Shown: one piece after another, positions 16,692 to 25,374 of the stretch
How the letters are laid out: each line of letters starts with the position of its first letter
Position numbering within the stretch: position 1 is the first letter of the stretch
DNA from: Gemmataceae bacterium
GTDB taxonomy: Bacteria; Planctomycetota; Planctomycetia; Gemmatales; Gemmataceae
Reading direction: 5' to 3'
NCBI GenBank assembly: GCA_009697105.1
Contig: SIAQ01000038.1
Location: forward strand, 1 to 40,306
DNA: 40,306 nt
Made by a program: the position numbers and the translations under genes
The notes under the pieces: generated by a model
The model's input: the letters and a program-made list of their open reading frames with translations, nothing else
Told to the model about the DNA's origin: nothing
Databases searched by the model: none

Positions 16692-17438
16692 ATGAACACA
16701 TTTTTCAATCTGACAGGTAAGGTTGCCTTCGTCACCGGCGGCGGGCAGGGCATCGGCGAGGCGATCTGCCGACGACTGGCGCAAGCCGGCGCGAAGGTTG
16801 GCGTCTTTGACCGCAACGCCTCCGCCGCTCAGCGTGTCGCACTCGAGATTGGCGGCCACGCCGTCGCCGGCGATGTCTGTTCCGAGGCCGATGTCGAAAC
16901 CGCCGTCGAGGATGTTCGCGAGCATCTCGGGCCAATCGACATTCTCGTCAACAACGCGGGCATCACCGGCAAGGCGGGCAAACTCTGGGAACTCTCCAAG
17001 GCCGACTGGGAAAGCGTCCTAGACGTCAACGTCGTCGGCCCGGTCCTTTGCTGCAAGGCCGTCGTCAACATGATGCGCGATCGCAAGTATGGCCGAATCG
17101 TCAATATCGCCTCCATCGCCGGCAAGGAAGGCAACCCAACGCTCGGCCCGTATTCCGCGAGCAAGGCGGCGGTGATCTGCTTCACGAAATCGCTCGCCAA
17201 GGAACTCGTCGGGATGGGCGACATCACCGTCAACGCCATCTCGCCCGCCGTCATCGCCACGCCGATTCTGGCCGGCATGCCGCAAGCGACGGTCGATTAC
17301 ATGATCTCCAAAATCCCGATGGGCCGCGTGGGGAAACCCGAGGAAGTCGCCGCCCTCGTGCATTTCCTCGCCAGTGCGGAAGCAAGCTTCACGACGGGGC
17401 AGTGCTACGATATATCGGGAGGGAGGGCGACGTATTAG
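16692..17438 (+). CDS. SDR-family dehydrogenase (FabG-like)
   Basis: A 248-residue classical short-chain dehydrogenase with the nucleotide-binding G-G-G-Q-G-I-G (about 16-22), N-N-A-G, and the catalytic S...Y-S-A-S-K (Y at about 155). An acidic residue at the end of beta-2 (F-D-R) favours NAD(H). It resembles 3-oxoacyl-ACP reductases and sugar dehydrogenases; without neighbouring fatty-acid genes the substrate stays open. The ATG at 16692 has no good ribosome binding site and follows the palindrome by 13 bases. Confidence 0.92.
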   Translation: MNTFFNLTGKVAFVTGGGQGIGEAICRRLAQAGAKVGVFDRNASAAQRVALEIGGHAVAGDVCSEADVETAVEDVREHLGPIDILVNNAGITGKAGKLWELSKADWESVLDVNVVGPVLCCKAVVNMMRDRKYGRIVNIASIAGKEGNPTLGPYSASKAAVICFTKSLAKELVGMGDITVNAISPAVIATPILAGMPQATVDYMISKIPMGRVGKPEEVAALVHFLASAEASFTTGQCYDISGGRATY

Positions 17439-17441
17439 GAT

Positions 17442-17563
17442 GTCCGTGGTACTTCGTGCTTGGAACTTGGCAAAGCTCACCCGGTGCCACTCTGCTCTCG
17501 TGTGCACCAAGCGCCAAGCACAAAGTTCCAAGTTCTAAGTACCAAGTACAAAGCACTACGGAC
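17442..17563. repeat. Imperfect long inverted repeat
   Basis: TCCGTGGTACTTCGTGCTTG at 17442 and its imperfect complement ending at 17563 bracket a region of repeated (T/C)TTGG-type words (TACTT, AACTTGG, CCAAGT). It fills most of the gap between the SDR gene and the GTPase gene and may fold over its full length. Confidence 0.6.
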
Positions 17564-17628
17564 TAAGCGCAGCGTCCATACAATACAACCTCCCGTTTCA
17601 CACAATCTATTGAACGAGTATTCTCATC

Positions 17629-18666
17629 ATGAAAATCGGCATCGCGGGTTTTTCCGGGTCGGGCAAGAGCACCGTTTTCGAGTGGCTGACCGGCGAGAAG
17701 CCCGATCCCTCGCGCTTGCAGCAGGGCCAAGTCGGCAACCCCGCGGTTCCCGACCCACGCCTCAACTTCTTGGCATCGCTTTTCAACCCCAAGAAAACGA
17801 CGTTCACACGCATGGAGTTGCTCGATACGCCCGGCTTGCATCCGACCGAACGGCGCGACAACCCGCGCCGACTTGCGATCCTGCGCGACGCCGGCGGGCT
17901 GCTCGTCGTGCTCAACGGCTTCTCCGGCGAGAACCTCGCCGACGCGCTACGGCGATTTCGCGAAGAGCTTTTGTTCGCTGATCTTGAAGTCATCACCAAT
18001 CGCATCGACAAGGTCAAGGATCAACTCAAGAAATCGAAGCCGGCCAAGCTCAAGGAACTCGACGAGTTAGAGCACGCCCTGCTGACACGAATCGCCGGCG
18101 TACTTGAAGGTGGCCAGGGCGCCGCCGCCGCCAATTTGAAGGTGGATGAAGAAAAGATGATCCGCAGTTTCCAGCTTTTGACGCTCAAGCCGGAGCTCGT
18201 GTTCGTCAACATCGGAGACGATGCGATCGGCAAGCCGTTACCTGAAGCGCTGCTCAAACTCGCGCCGGCGGCGTTCTATGCCCCGGTGAAGCTCGAACTA
18301 GAATTGGCGGAATTAGGTGAAGAGGATCGCAAAGCCTTCATGGCTGACCTGGGCATGACCGACCTGTCGCGCGATGACAACATCCGCAAGATTTTCGCGG
18401 GCATGAACCAAATCGTCTTCTTCACCGTCGGTGAGGACGAGTGCCGATCGTGGGCGATTCCGAAAGGCTCGACCGGCCCGCAAGGCGCCGGCCAAATCCA
18501 CAGCGACCTCGAACGCGGCTTCGTCCGCGCGGAAGTCGTCAGCTACGCCGATTTCCAAAAGCATCGCTCGATGAAGGAAGCGAAAACCCACGGCGTCTAT
18601 CGCATGGAAGGCAAAACCTACATCGTGCAGGACGGCGATATCATGCATATTCTGGCATCGACGTAG
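17629..18666 (+). CDS. Divergent YchF/OLA1-like GTPase
   Basis: A 345-residue P-loop protein with the YchF layout: a G domain, an inserted helical hairpin (Lys-rich, about 120-160), and a C-terminal TGS/DUF933-like domain (D-L-E-R-G-F-V-R-A-E-V-V with G-K-x-Y-I-V-Q-D-G-D-I near the end). It departs from normal YchF: the P-loop is G-F-S-G-S-G-K-S-T and not G-x-P-N-V-G-K-S-T, and the base-recognition loop reads V-F-V-N-I-G-D-D. D-T-P-G-L (G3) is intact. YchF proteins bind ATP or GTP and associate with ribosomes; this may be a paralogue. Confidence 0.8.
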   Translation: MKIGIAGFSGSGKSTVFEWLTGEKPDPSRLQQGQVGNPAVPDPRLNFLASLFNPKKTTFTRMELLDTPGLHPTERRDNPRRLAILRDAGGLLVVLNGFSGENLADALRRFREELLFADLEVITNRIDKVKDQLKKSKPAKLKELDELEHALLTRIAGVLEGGQGAAAANLKVDEEKMIRSFQLLTLKPELVFVNIGDDAIGKPLPEALLKLAPAAFYAPVKLELELAELGEEDRKAFMADLGMTDLSRDDNIRKIFAGMNQIVFFTVGEDECRSWAIPKGSTGPQGAGQIHSDLERGFVRAEVVSYADFQKHRSMKEAKTHGVYRMEGKTYIVQDGDIMHILAST

Positions 18667-18669
18667 TTT

Positions 18670-18724
18670 GCCGCTTGCGGCTCAGCGCTCAGGTGGCGCA
18701 GGGCGAGCGCTAAGCCGCAAGCGG
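18670..18724. repeat. Family B palindrome, copy 2
   Basis: GCCGCTTGCGGCTCAGCGCT (18670 on) pairs with 18704-18724. It lies between convergent genes and could terminate both. Confidence 0.85.
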
Positions 18725-18731
18725 CGAAACC

Positions 18732-20132
18732 TCACGCCTTCACTTTCCCATCCGGCAAGTTGCCAAGTTCATTGAAGAGATGCGCGAGCGATGTCGTAAG
18801 TTTGCGGAAATCGCCGGCGTGCAGGCTTTCGTTGGGTGCGTGAGCGTTCGACAGCGGGTCTTCGATGCCCAAGAGCAGGGCCGGGGCGCCGCCGAAGAGT
18901 TCCGCGAGCGGGCCGACGAAGCCGATCGATCCGCCGCAGCCAATCGGCACGGGCTTGACGCCGAAGCCTTTCTTCAACGCCTTGACTGCCGCCGAGAACG
19001 CCGGGCCTTCGGGGTCGGTCATCCACCACTTCACATTACCTGCGGGCTTCACGTTTACCTTGACGCCCCAGGGCGGATCCTTCACTAGCAACGCCTTGAT
19101 CTGTTCGTAAACCTCTTCCGGCTCTTGATCGGGCACGATTCGGCAGCTGACAATAGCCTGGGCGGTGGGCAACACCTGATTCGACGCGCCCTTGATCGAG
19201 CTGGCTTCCTGGGCGATGATCGTGATCGACGGCTTTCGCCAGGTTGCTTCGTGCGGATGGGTGTTGGTTTCGAGTGCGAACTCGACTCCTTCGAGCACGC
19301 CGAGGTCGCTACGCCACTTGGCGTCGTCGCCGGGGAGCTTGCGGAAGGCACGCTTCTCAGTTCCAGTAAGCTTACGAACTTTATCGTATAGGCCGGGGAC
19401 GGGGATTTTCTTGTGGTTCCAGTAGAGGCGGGAGAGAATGACGTTGAGCGCGATGACGGCATCCGCCAGCCAACCGCCGGACGTGCCGCTGTGGACCGGT
19501 TTGCTCGCGCTTTGCACTTCAACATGCAATCCGACGATGCCGCGAAGGGAATAGGTGATGCAAGGCAGGCCGACTTCGACGTTGCCGGTGTCGCACACGA
19601 CGATGACGTCGGACATCAGGCGTTCTTTGTTCTCGGCAAAAAAGGACTGGAGATTGCTGGAGCCGACTTCCTCTTCGCCTTCGACGAGCATCTTGATATT
19701 GACGGGAAGACTGCCGTGGGTCTTGAGGAACGACGCGATGGCGCCGAGTTGGGTGACGATGGCGCCTTTGTCGTCGGCGGCGCCGCGGCCGTAGAGGCGT
19801 CCGTCGCGCGGCGTCAGCGTCCACGGATCGGACAGCCAATCCTGCACATAGTTGATCGGCTGCACGTCGTGATGGGCGTAGAGGAAGACCGTCGGTTTGC
19901 CTGGCGCGCCGAGCCATTCGCCGTAGCTGTAGGGGTTGGAGTTGCCGGTCTTGAGAACTTGCACATTATTTAGGCCGGCGGTACGCATCAATTCGCAGGT
20001 AAGGTCGGCGCATTGGGTGATTTGCGTTTGGTGTTCGCCATCGGTGCTGATGCTGGCGATGCCGACGAGCTTGCCCAGGTCGGCAATGAGAGCGTCATCG
20101 TTGTCTTGGAGCCAAGTGAGGTTTTTCTTCAT
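18732..20132 (-). CDS. M20-family metallopeptidase (dipeptidase-like)
   Basis: A 466-residue cytosolic zinc peptidase of the M20 family. Metal-binding and catalytic motifs are intact: A-H-H-D-V-Q-P, G-R-G-A-A-D-D-K-G, the E-G-E-E-E-V-G-S catalytic glutamate pair, and a C-terminal N-A-H-A-P-N-E-S histidine. The dimerisation domain sits between them. It resembles M20 dipeptidases and carnosinase-like enzymes. GGAGTAGG upstream of the ATG at 20132 supports the start. No signal peptide. It stands alone. Confidence 0.92.
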   Translation of the reverse strand: MKKNLTWLQDNDDALIADLGKLVGIASISTDGEHQTQITQCADLTCELMRTAGLNNVQVLKTGNSNPYSYGEWLGAPGKPTVFLYAHHDVQPINYVQDWLSDPWTLTPRDGRLYGRGAADDKGAIVTQLGAIASFLKTHGSLPVNIKMLVEGEEEVGSSNLQSFFAENKERLMSDVIVVCDTGNVEVGLPCITYSLRGIVGLHVEVQSASKPVHSGTSGGWLADAVIALNVILSRLYWNHKKIPVPGLYDKVRKLTGTEKRAFRKLPGDDAKWRSDLGVLEGVEFALETNTHPHEATWRKPSITIIAQEASSIKGASNQVLPTAQAIVSCRIVPDQEPEEVYEQIKALLVKDPPWGVKVNVKPAGNVKWWMTDPEGPAFSAAVKALKKGFGVKPVPIGCGGSIGFVGPLAELFGGAPALLLGIEDPLSNAHAPNESLHAGDFRKLTTSLAHLFNELGNLPDGKVKA

Positions 20133-20306
20133 GGACCTACTCCGCGCGTGGGGTTGGTGAATCCATCTAGCTTATTCATGCCGCCCATTTTGGCGCGGGC
20201 GTTTCGGCTGGACAGGGCATGGCGGTTTGGTATGGTTGGCTCTCCGCCAGCGGTGAAGGCGCTTGCACGGAGTTTGATGAGCGCTAACCCGCAAGCGGAA
20301 AACGGA

Positions 20307-20852
20307 TAGTGTCCTAGTTTTGCGCTGCGCGCTCACGGGCTATGGACAAATAGATTCCCCTGTTGAAGAGCGAGACGTGGAGCTTAGAAAGATTGCTCGA
20401 CTAAGCGAGTCGAATCGGGTAACGTTAGTGGGATGACAAAAAAATGCTTAACTTTGGTTGCTGTCCTCGCCATCACCGTGATGATCATCGGTGTGCCGGC
20501 GCTGTTGTCGCTGCTGCCCCATCCTGACGTCACGAAGAGCAATTTTGATCGCATCAAAACGGGGATGACGAGAATGGAAGTCGAGGAGGTTTTTGGAGAA
20601 AAAGGAACAAACGTCTTCGACACTGCACGGGTCCAATTTGTTACCTGGGAAGCAAACGATGGTTCAAGGGCAGAAATTGAATTCGTTGACGATGGGGCTA
20701 TTCCAAAGAGATGGGTCGACAATGGCGAGACCTTTCTTGACAGAATCCGTCGCTGGCTTGGCCTCGGAGCCGCGAGACCCAAGCCCGCCATGCGAACGGG
20801 GCCGTGAAGGGATAGACGGGCGGGGACTGCGCAGCGCAAAACTAGGACACTA
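20307..20852. mobile_element. Transposase-less cassette with 24-bp terminal inverted repeats
   Basis: 20307-20330 and 20829-20852 are perfect 24-bp inverted repeats (outer end TAGTGTCCTAGTTTTG). AGCGGAAAACG occurs on both sides (20294-20304 and 20852-20862), like a target-site duplication of about 10-11 bp. The left flank is the right arm of a family B palindrome, and removing the cassette plus one repeat would restore a normal palindrome-to-gene junction. It carries one small gene (20433-20807) and no transposase, so it would need movement in trans. No second copy is in the window. Confidence 0.6.
20433..20807 (+). CDS. Small membrane-anchored protein with BamE/SmpA-like region
   Basis: A 124-residue protein with an N-terminal hydrophobic anchor (about 6-28). 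A short domain follows in which N-F-D-R-I-K-T-G-M-T-R-M-E-V-E-E-V-F-G recalls the start of BamE/OmlA-type modules. W-E-A-N-D-G-S and I-E-F-V-D-D-G-A-I fit the following strands. Such one-domain proteins are numerous and variable in planctomycetes. It is the only gene of the 546-bp cassette, so it travels with it. No good ribosome binding site is visible before 20433. Function unknown. Confidence 0.6.
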   Translation: MTKKCLTLVAVLAITVMIIGVPALLSLLPHPDVTKSNFDRIKTGMTRMEVEEVFGEKGTNVFDTARVQFVTWEANDGSRAEIEFVDDGAIPKRWVDNGETFLDRIRRWLGLGAARPKPAMRTGP

Positions 20853-20884
20853 GCGGAAAACGCGAACAATTCAAGGAGCAGGCC

Positions 20885-21595
20885 ATGCGACAATTGCTGG
20901 GAATGATAATCTTGGCGTGCATCGGCTGCGTGCCGTTGGAGACGCTGCCCAACGACCCGCCGACAAAACAGGTGGCGGACATGCCATTTGCCGAGACGAA
21001 GAAGCCACTGTCGAGACGTGCCAGTTATGCGCCGGCGGCGCGAGATGTCTCATTTCGCGTGGAATTGGCGCGGGCGAAGCTGATCGATGCCAATCCACAG
21101 CTGGGACTTAGTCCGAACGTCACCGCAATTACCTCGAACGATCCGGAAGTATTTCATACTTCGCTGCATCAGGTCTTCATCACCGACGCGCTCGTTCGCC
21201 AATGTCAAAACGATGGCAATCTCGCCGCCGTGCTGGCGCAGCAGCTGGGACGCATGGTCGCGGAGCGCGAGGCGACGGTGGCTGACCATGTGCGGCAACC
21301 CGAACGCCTACTACCGATCCATCTGCCGATCGGGAATGGAACCGACAGCCGGGAATCGGATCCACTGAAGCAGATCGAGCTGGCCCGCTATGAAAAGCAA
21401 TTTCCCAAGTCGACGGCGCGCAAACTCACGCCGCCGAACCCGCACCAGGTCGCGCGGCTGATCTTGGAGCGCGCAGGCTACCAGCGCACGGAACTTGACG
21501 CAGCGTTGCCCCTGCTGCAAACCGCCGAACGATTTTCGGTGAACGAGATGCAATTCAAGGGCTCGCCCAAGCAGAACGAATGGAAGATGCCGTGA
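20885..21595 (+). CDS. Lipoprotein with a dead M48-like peptidase fold
   Basis: A 236-residue protein with a short lipoprotein-type leader (M-R-Q-L-L-G-M-I-I-L-A-C-I-G-C; C12 or C15 could be lipidated). The body follows M48 peptidases: V-F-I-T-D-A-L-V-R-Q-C-Q-N-D-G-N-L-A-A-V-L corresponds to the stretch before the active site. The zinc-binding H-E-x-x-H is replaced by A-Q-Q-L-G-R. A C-terminal A-R-L-I-L-E-R-A-G-Y resembles the family's last helices. It probably binds without cutting. AAGGAG before the ATG at 20885 supports the start. The cassette at 20307-20852 now separates it from its upstream DNA. Confidence 0.6.
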   Translation: MRQLLGMIILACIGCVPLETLPNDPPTKQVADMPFAETKKPLSRRASYAPAARDVSFRVELARAKLIDANPQLGLSPNVTAITSNDPEVFHTSLHQVFITDALVRQCQNDGNLAAVLAQQLGRMVAEREATVADHVRQPERLLPIHLPIGNGTDSRESDPLKQIELARYEKQFPKSTARKLTPPNPHQVARLILERAGYQRTELDAALPLLQTAERFSVNEMQFKGSPKQNEWKMP

Positions 21596-21672
21596 GGCTT
21601 CACTTTCTGCTCTTCACGACGTTTTTGCAGTTCTCAACGGATACGCATCGGTCGAATCGTCGAATTGGGACA

Positions 21673-22284
21673 TCAGCCATTAAGGTCGCGCAGCAGTGCG
21701 GCATAGTCGCCAGGCGTATCCAGGTCGCGCAGAATCTCGTCGTTCTCCCATTCGATCTCGAGCGTTTCGTTGGCGACCGCGCGGATGTGAGCATTCAAGC
21801 CGAGACCCAGAGGCAACGCCCGAATCGCCTGGGCGTGCTGCCAACGCAGCCAAGTCGGATGGCCTCGCTTACCTTGAAACGTCGGCACGAAAATGGAATG
21901 CGAGCGATCCGTTTGGGCATGGGCGATCATCGCTCGAATAACCGTCGGCTCGACCGTCGGATGGTCGGCCGGCAAAAGCAGCCAGCCATCGTCAGGGCTT
22001 GGCATGTAATGTTCGCCAAGCCAGGTTAGGCCGTGCTCGCAAGTCGCGCGCATGTCGGGCGTGTCGGCGTCGAGGCGAAGCACCCTCGCTCCCGCCGCCG
22101 ACGCCACGGTCGCCAACGCCTCCGCATCCGGTGCGACAACGACGAGCACCTCGGCAACGCCGGCCAATCGCACCGCTTTCAGCACGCGATCAAGCACGGT
22201 AGCGCCGGCCAACGGCAGCAGAAGCTTGGTCAACCCCATCCGCCGACTCTTCCCAGCCGCTGGAATCAACCCGAAGGTACGCAT
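21673..22284 (-). CDS. MobA/MocA-like nucleotidyltransferase
   Basis: A 203-residue NTP-transferase of the MobA-like group. The nucleotide-binding signature is I-P-A-A-G-K-S-R-R-M-G-L-T-K-L-L-L-P-L at the N-terminus, with the later L-P-A-D-H-P acidic metal site. MocA and related enzymes transfer CMP or GMP to molybdopterin; others activate sugars or alcohols. No molybdenum-cofactor gene is nearby, so the substrate is open. The ATG at 22284 places the signature at the usual position; longer frames add an unrelated leader. Confidence 0.8.
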   Translation of the reverse strand: MRTFGLIPAAGKSRRMGLTKLLLPLAGATVLDRVLKAVRLAGVAEVLVVVAPDAEALATVASAAGARVLRLDADTPDMRATCEHGLTWLGEHYMPSPDDGWLLLPADHPTVEPTVIRAMIAHAQTDRSHSIFVPTFQGKRGHPTWLRWQHAQAIRALPLGLGLNAHIRAVANETLEIEWENDEILRDLDTPGDYAALLRDLNG

Positions 22285-22431
22285 GCCGTGCGAATTCCTT
22301 ATCTTGCCGCAACCATGAATCATCATGCAATCGCCAGGAGTTTTACGTTCAGGAAAGTTTACTGAATTCACCTGTCCAAACTGCCGATTTTGAAGAAGGA
22401 GAGACGCCCAGGCGCAAAACCGGAATTCAAA

Positions 22432-22554
22432 AACTCGAAATCCGAAACAATATTGAAATCCGATTAAAGAAAATATAATTCGAATTCGGGCGGAAATATT
22501 CGGGATTAATTACTATCGGATTTAGATTTTGTCTCGAATTTCGCATTTCGAGTT
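22432..22554. repeat. AT-rich imperfect palindrome
   Basis: Arms AACTCGAAATCCGAAA (22432-22447) and TTTCGCATTTCGAGTT (22539-22554) pair with one mismatch, and AAATCCGAT (22456-22464) pairs with ATCGGATTT (22515-22523). Together they give a large cruciform-like structure in the 453-base gap before lpxA. Its base composition is far more AT-rich than its surroundings. The rest of the gap shows no gene. Confidence 0.75.
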
Positions 22555-22737
22555 CCGAATTTTCATGCGATGTGGGGTTGATGAAAATTGGTCTGGTTTT
22601 CGGAGCCTCGAATCACGTAGTATCCAACATCAGCCGCCAAACCACGAAGGTTGACGGCGTGCCTGCTTTGAAAATGGATGTTCAGAGCTAGCGGTGCGTG
22701 CGAACCGCACGTTACCCAAAGGACTGGGGGTCCTGAT

Positions 22738-23559
22738 ATGTCCTTTCCGTCGAGTTGTCGTATTCACCCTACTGCCATCATTTCTCCCGACGTAACACTC
22801 GGAGAGAACGTGGAAGTGGGCGCCTTCGCTATTCTCGAAGGCCAAATAACCGTCGGCGACAACTGCCTCATTCGCAATGCCGCTTATCTCTATGGCCCAC
22901 TTACCATGGGCCGTAACAATACGGTCTACACGGGCGCAATCCTTGGCGAACGGCCTCAGCACCTTCGCTACAACAACGAACCGACCGAAACGATCATCGG
23001 CGACCGCAATATCTTTCGCGAAGGTGTTACCGTTCATCGCGGAACCGTCCATTCCATGAAGACCGTCATCGGCAGCGATAACTTCTTCATGGTAAACAGC
23101 CACGTGGCTCACGACTGCATCGTCGGCAATCGCGTCACGCTCGTCAACGGAGCACTCATCGGCGGACACTGCGTTATCGGCGACAACGTCATCCTATCAG
23201 GCAACGCTGGTGTTCATCAGTTCATTCGCGTCGGCCGACTGGCAATGCTCGGCGGCTGCGGTGCGAGCACCAAGGACATTCCGCCATTCGTCATGCAGCA
23301 TCGGCTCAACACGGTGCACGGCATCAATCTCGTCGGCATGCGCCGCGCCGGTATATCGCGCGACGAAATCGAAGCCGTCCGATCCGCTTTCAGCATGATC
23401 TATCGCCAAGGACTCGTTCTTCACGCCGCTATCGCAAAAATGGACAAACATTTCGGCGAATATGCCGTCATTCAGGAAATGATCACGTTCCTCCAAGGTT
23501 GTACCAAAGGCATCAATCGCATGCGCGGACGAGGCCACGAAGAGGAACTGGCGGCGTGA
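22738..23559 (+). CDS. lpxA: UDP-N-acetylglucosamine acyltransferase
   Basis: A 273-residue cytoplasmic enzyme that adds the first acyl chain in lipid A synthesis. It has the left-handed beta-helix hexapeptide repeats from about residue 8, and the catalytic histidine region F-F-M-V-N-S-H-V-A-H-D-C-I-V-G-N is nearly canonical. The C-terminal helical domain (I-S-R-D-E-I-E-A-V-R) is present. The ATG at 22738 follows GGGGG and begins at I-H-P-T-A-I-I-S; a start at 22678 would add a non-homologous leader. No lpxB, lpxD or fabZ is adjacent. It supports a Gram-negative-type outer membrane. Confidence 0.93.
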   Translation: MSFPSSCRIHPTAIISPDVTLGENVEVGAFAILEGQITVGDNCLIRNAAYLYGPLTMGRNNTVYTGAILGERPQHLRYNNEPTETIIGDRNIFREGVTVHRGTVHSMKTVIGSDNFFMVNSHVAHDCIVGNRVTLVNGALIGGHCVIGDNVILSGNAGVHQFIRVGRLAMLGGCGASTKDIPPFVMQHRLNTVHGINLVGMRRAGISRDEIEAVRSAFSMIYRQGLVLHAAIAKMDKHFGEYAVIQEMITFLQGCTKGINRMRGRGHEEELAA

Positions 23560-23817
23560 CAATTCATTCGACAGCGGAGTTCAATGGAACGTCCGCTGCG
23601 ACTTGCCTCCCGACGCAGATCGGTTCAGCATCCATACAATGTCATTGCCAGGTGCCAACGCAAACTGGTGGTGATCACTTCCCAGCTGGTCATTTGATAC
23701 GTTGAATTAACCACAGAGAATTTCATTCCTGGTTTTCCGCATGAGGCTCGCTTGAATATTTCGAGCGCTGGGCCACAAGCGACGAACTAAACTGCAGCAA
23801 CCGTAGGAACCGATCTC

Positions 23818-25188
23818 GTGCGCGAACTTGCTACTACCGATTCCAAGCCTACCTTTGCCTTCGTCAGCCTCGGCTGTCCGAAGAACCTCGTTGACTCCGA
23901 ACGCATGCTGGGCAAACTCGCACAGGACGGCTATACCCTCGTTGCTGACCCGAACGGTGCCGATGTCGTCGTTATCAACACCTGCGGCTTCATCGAACCC
24001 GCCCGACAGGAATCGCTCGGCGTCATCCGCGAGATGCTCGCGCTCAAGGACCAAGGCCGCATCGGTTCCGTCGTTGTCGCCGGCTGCCTCGCCGAACGCA
24101 AGCGAGACGAACTGCTCAAGGAAGTTCCCGGCGTGGACCAGATCGTCGGCGTCTTTGGCCGTGAGGAAATCACCAAGGTCGTCGAGCGTGCCACGCTGCA
24201 ACGCGCTGAGCAACGGTCGCTCTTTCGTCCCGCGCCGGTGCGTGCTCAGGAAGACACGGCTCGCCTGCGCATTACGCCGCGACATTACGCCTATCTCAAA
24301 ATCTCCGAAGGCTGTGACCGCACCTGCACCTTCTGCGCCATCCCCGGCATGCGCGGCAAACACGTCACCAAGCCGATCGAAGAGGTCATCCGCGAGGCCA
24401 AGGAACTCGCCGGCGATGGCGTCCGCGAGCTCATCCTCGTCGCGCAGGACACCACCTACTACGGCCTCGATCTCTACGGCAAAGTGCGTCTCGCTGATCT
24501 TCTGCGCGAACTCGACAAAGTAGACGGCATTGAGTGGATTCGATTGCAGTACCTTTATCCGATCTTCTTCACCGATGAGCTGATCGACATCATCGCGACG
24601 TCCAAGAAGATCATCCCGTATCTCGACATGCCATTACAGCATATCAACGACCGCACGTTAAAGCGCATGCAACGCCGGGTGCGCCGGGACGAGATCGAAG
24701 AACTGCTCGGCAAGCTGCGTTCGCGCGTCGTCAATTTGACGATGCGCACGACGTTCGTCGTCGGCTTCCCTGGCGAGACCGAGGCGGAGTTCGAGGAGCT
24801 TATCGAATTCGTCAAGGACGCGAAATTTGAACGATGCGGTGTTTTTACCTATTCACTTGAGCCAGGGACTCCGGCGGTGAAACTCGACGGTCATCTCGAC
24901 GAAGCGGTCAAAGTCGCGCGCCGGGATCGGTTGATGCGCACGCAGCAGGAATTTGCCTTGGCGTGGAGTGCGAGCCAGGTCGGGAAGACGATCGACGTGA
25001 TCGTGGACGGCCCCGATCCCGAAGCGCCGAACCATGTGCACGCCCGTAGCCACGCCGACTCGCCGGAAATCGATTGCATCATTCGCGTGAAGGGAAAGAA
25101 TCTGCAAGCCGGTGACATCGTCTCCGTCAAGATCACCGCCGCCGACGACTACGATCTCGTGGGTCGGGCCGTTGGGCAGGTGCGATGA
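23818..25188 (+). CDS. rimO: Ribosomal protein S12 methylthiotransferase
   Basis: A 456-residue radical-SAM enzyme that methylthiolates an aspartate of ribosomal protein S12. The N-terminal UPF0004 domain carries the three cysteines of one iron-sulfur cluster (S-L-G-C-P-K-N-L-V-D-S-E, N-T-C-G-F-I, A-G-C-L-A-E-R). The radical-SAM motif is C-D-R-T-C-T-F-C, and a C-terminal TRAM domain ends the protein. S-L-G-C-P-K-N-L-V-D-S-E distinguishes RimO from MiaB. The GTG at 23818 is used because no ATG fits ahead of the first strand; TAGGAA is a modest ribosome binding site. Confidence 0.95.
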   Translation: MRELATTDSKPTFAFVSLGCPKNLVDSERMLGKLAQDGYTLVADPNGADVVVINTCGFIEPARQESLGVIREMLALKDQGRIGSVVVAGCLAERKRDELLKEVPGVDQIVGVFGREEITKVVERATLQRAEQRSLFRPAPVRAQEDTARLRITPRHYAYLKISEGCDRTCTFCAIPGMRGKHVTKPIEEVIREAKELAGDGVRELILVAQDTTYYGLDLYGKVRLADLLRELDKVDGIEWIRLQYLYPIFFTDELIDIIATSKKIIPYLDMPLQHINDRTLKRMQRRVRRDEIEELLGKLRSRVVNLTMRTTFVVGFPGETEAEFEELIEFVKDAKFERCGVFTYSLEPGTPAVKLDGHLDEAVKVARRDRLMRTQQEFALAWSASQVGKTIDVIVDGPDPEAPNHVHARSHADSPEIDCIIRVKGKNLQAGDIVSVKITAADDYDLVGRAVGQVR

Positions 25189-25233
25189 TCGAAGGAGCTG
25201 TCAGACATACTCAACATAACGAGGCCTGACACA

Positions 25234-25298
25234 TCCGAACCTGAGCGCCAGCGAAGGGCACTTTGAAACGTTGCCCTTCGCTGGCGCTCAGGCTCGGA
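25234..25298. repeat. Family E palindrome, copy 1
   Basis: TCCGAACCTGAGCGCCAGCG (25234 on) pairs with 25272-25298 with a short loop. It follows rimO by about 45 bases and could terminate it. The same family is at 39565-39624. Confidence 0.9.
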
Positions 25299-25374
25299 CA
25301 AATATGCCGCTTGCCGCCGCATGCGATTGTGATTAGCTTGAAAATGTGGAAACCTTGGCCTCTCGGATTGCGCC

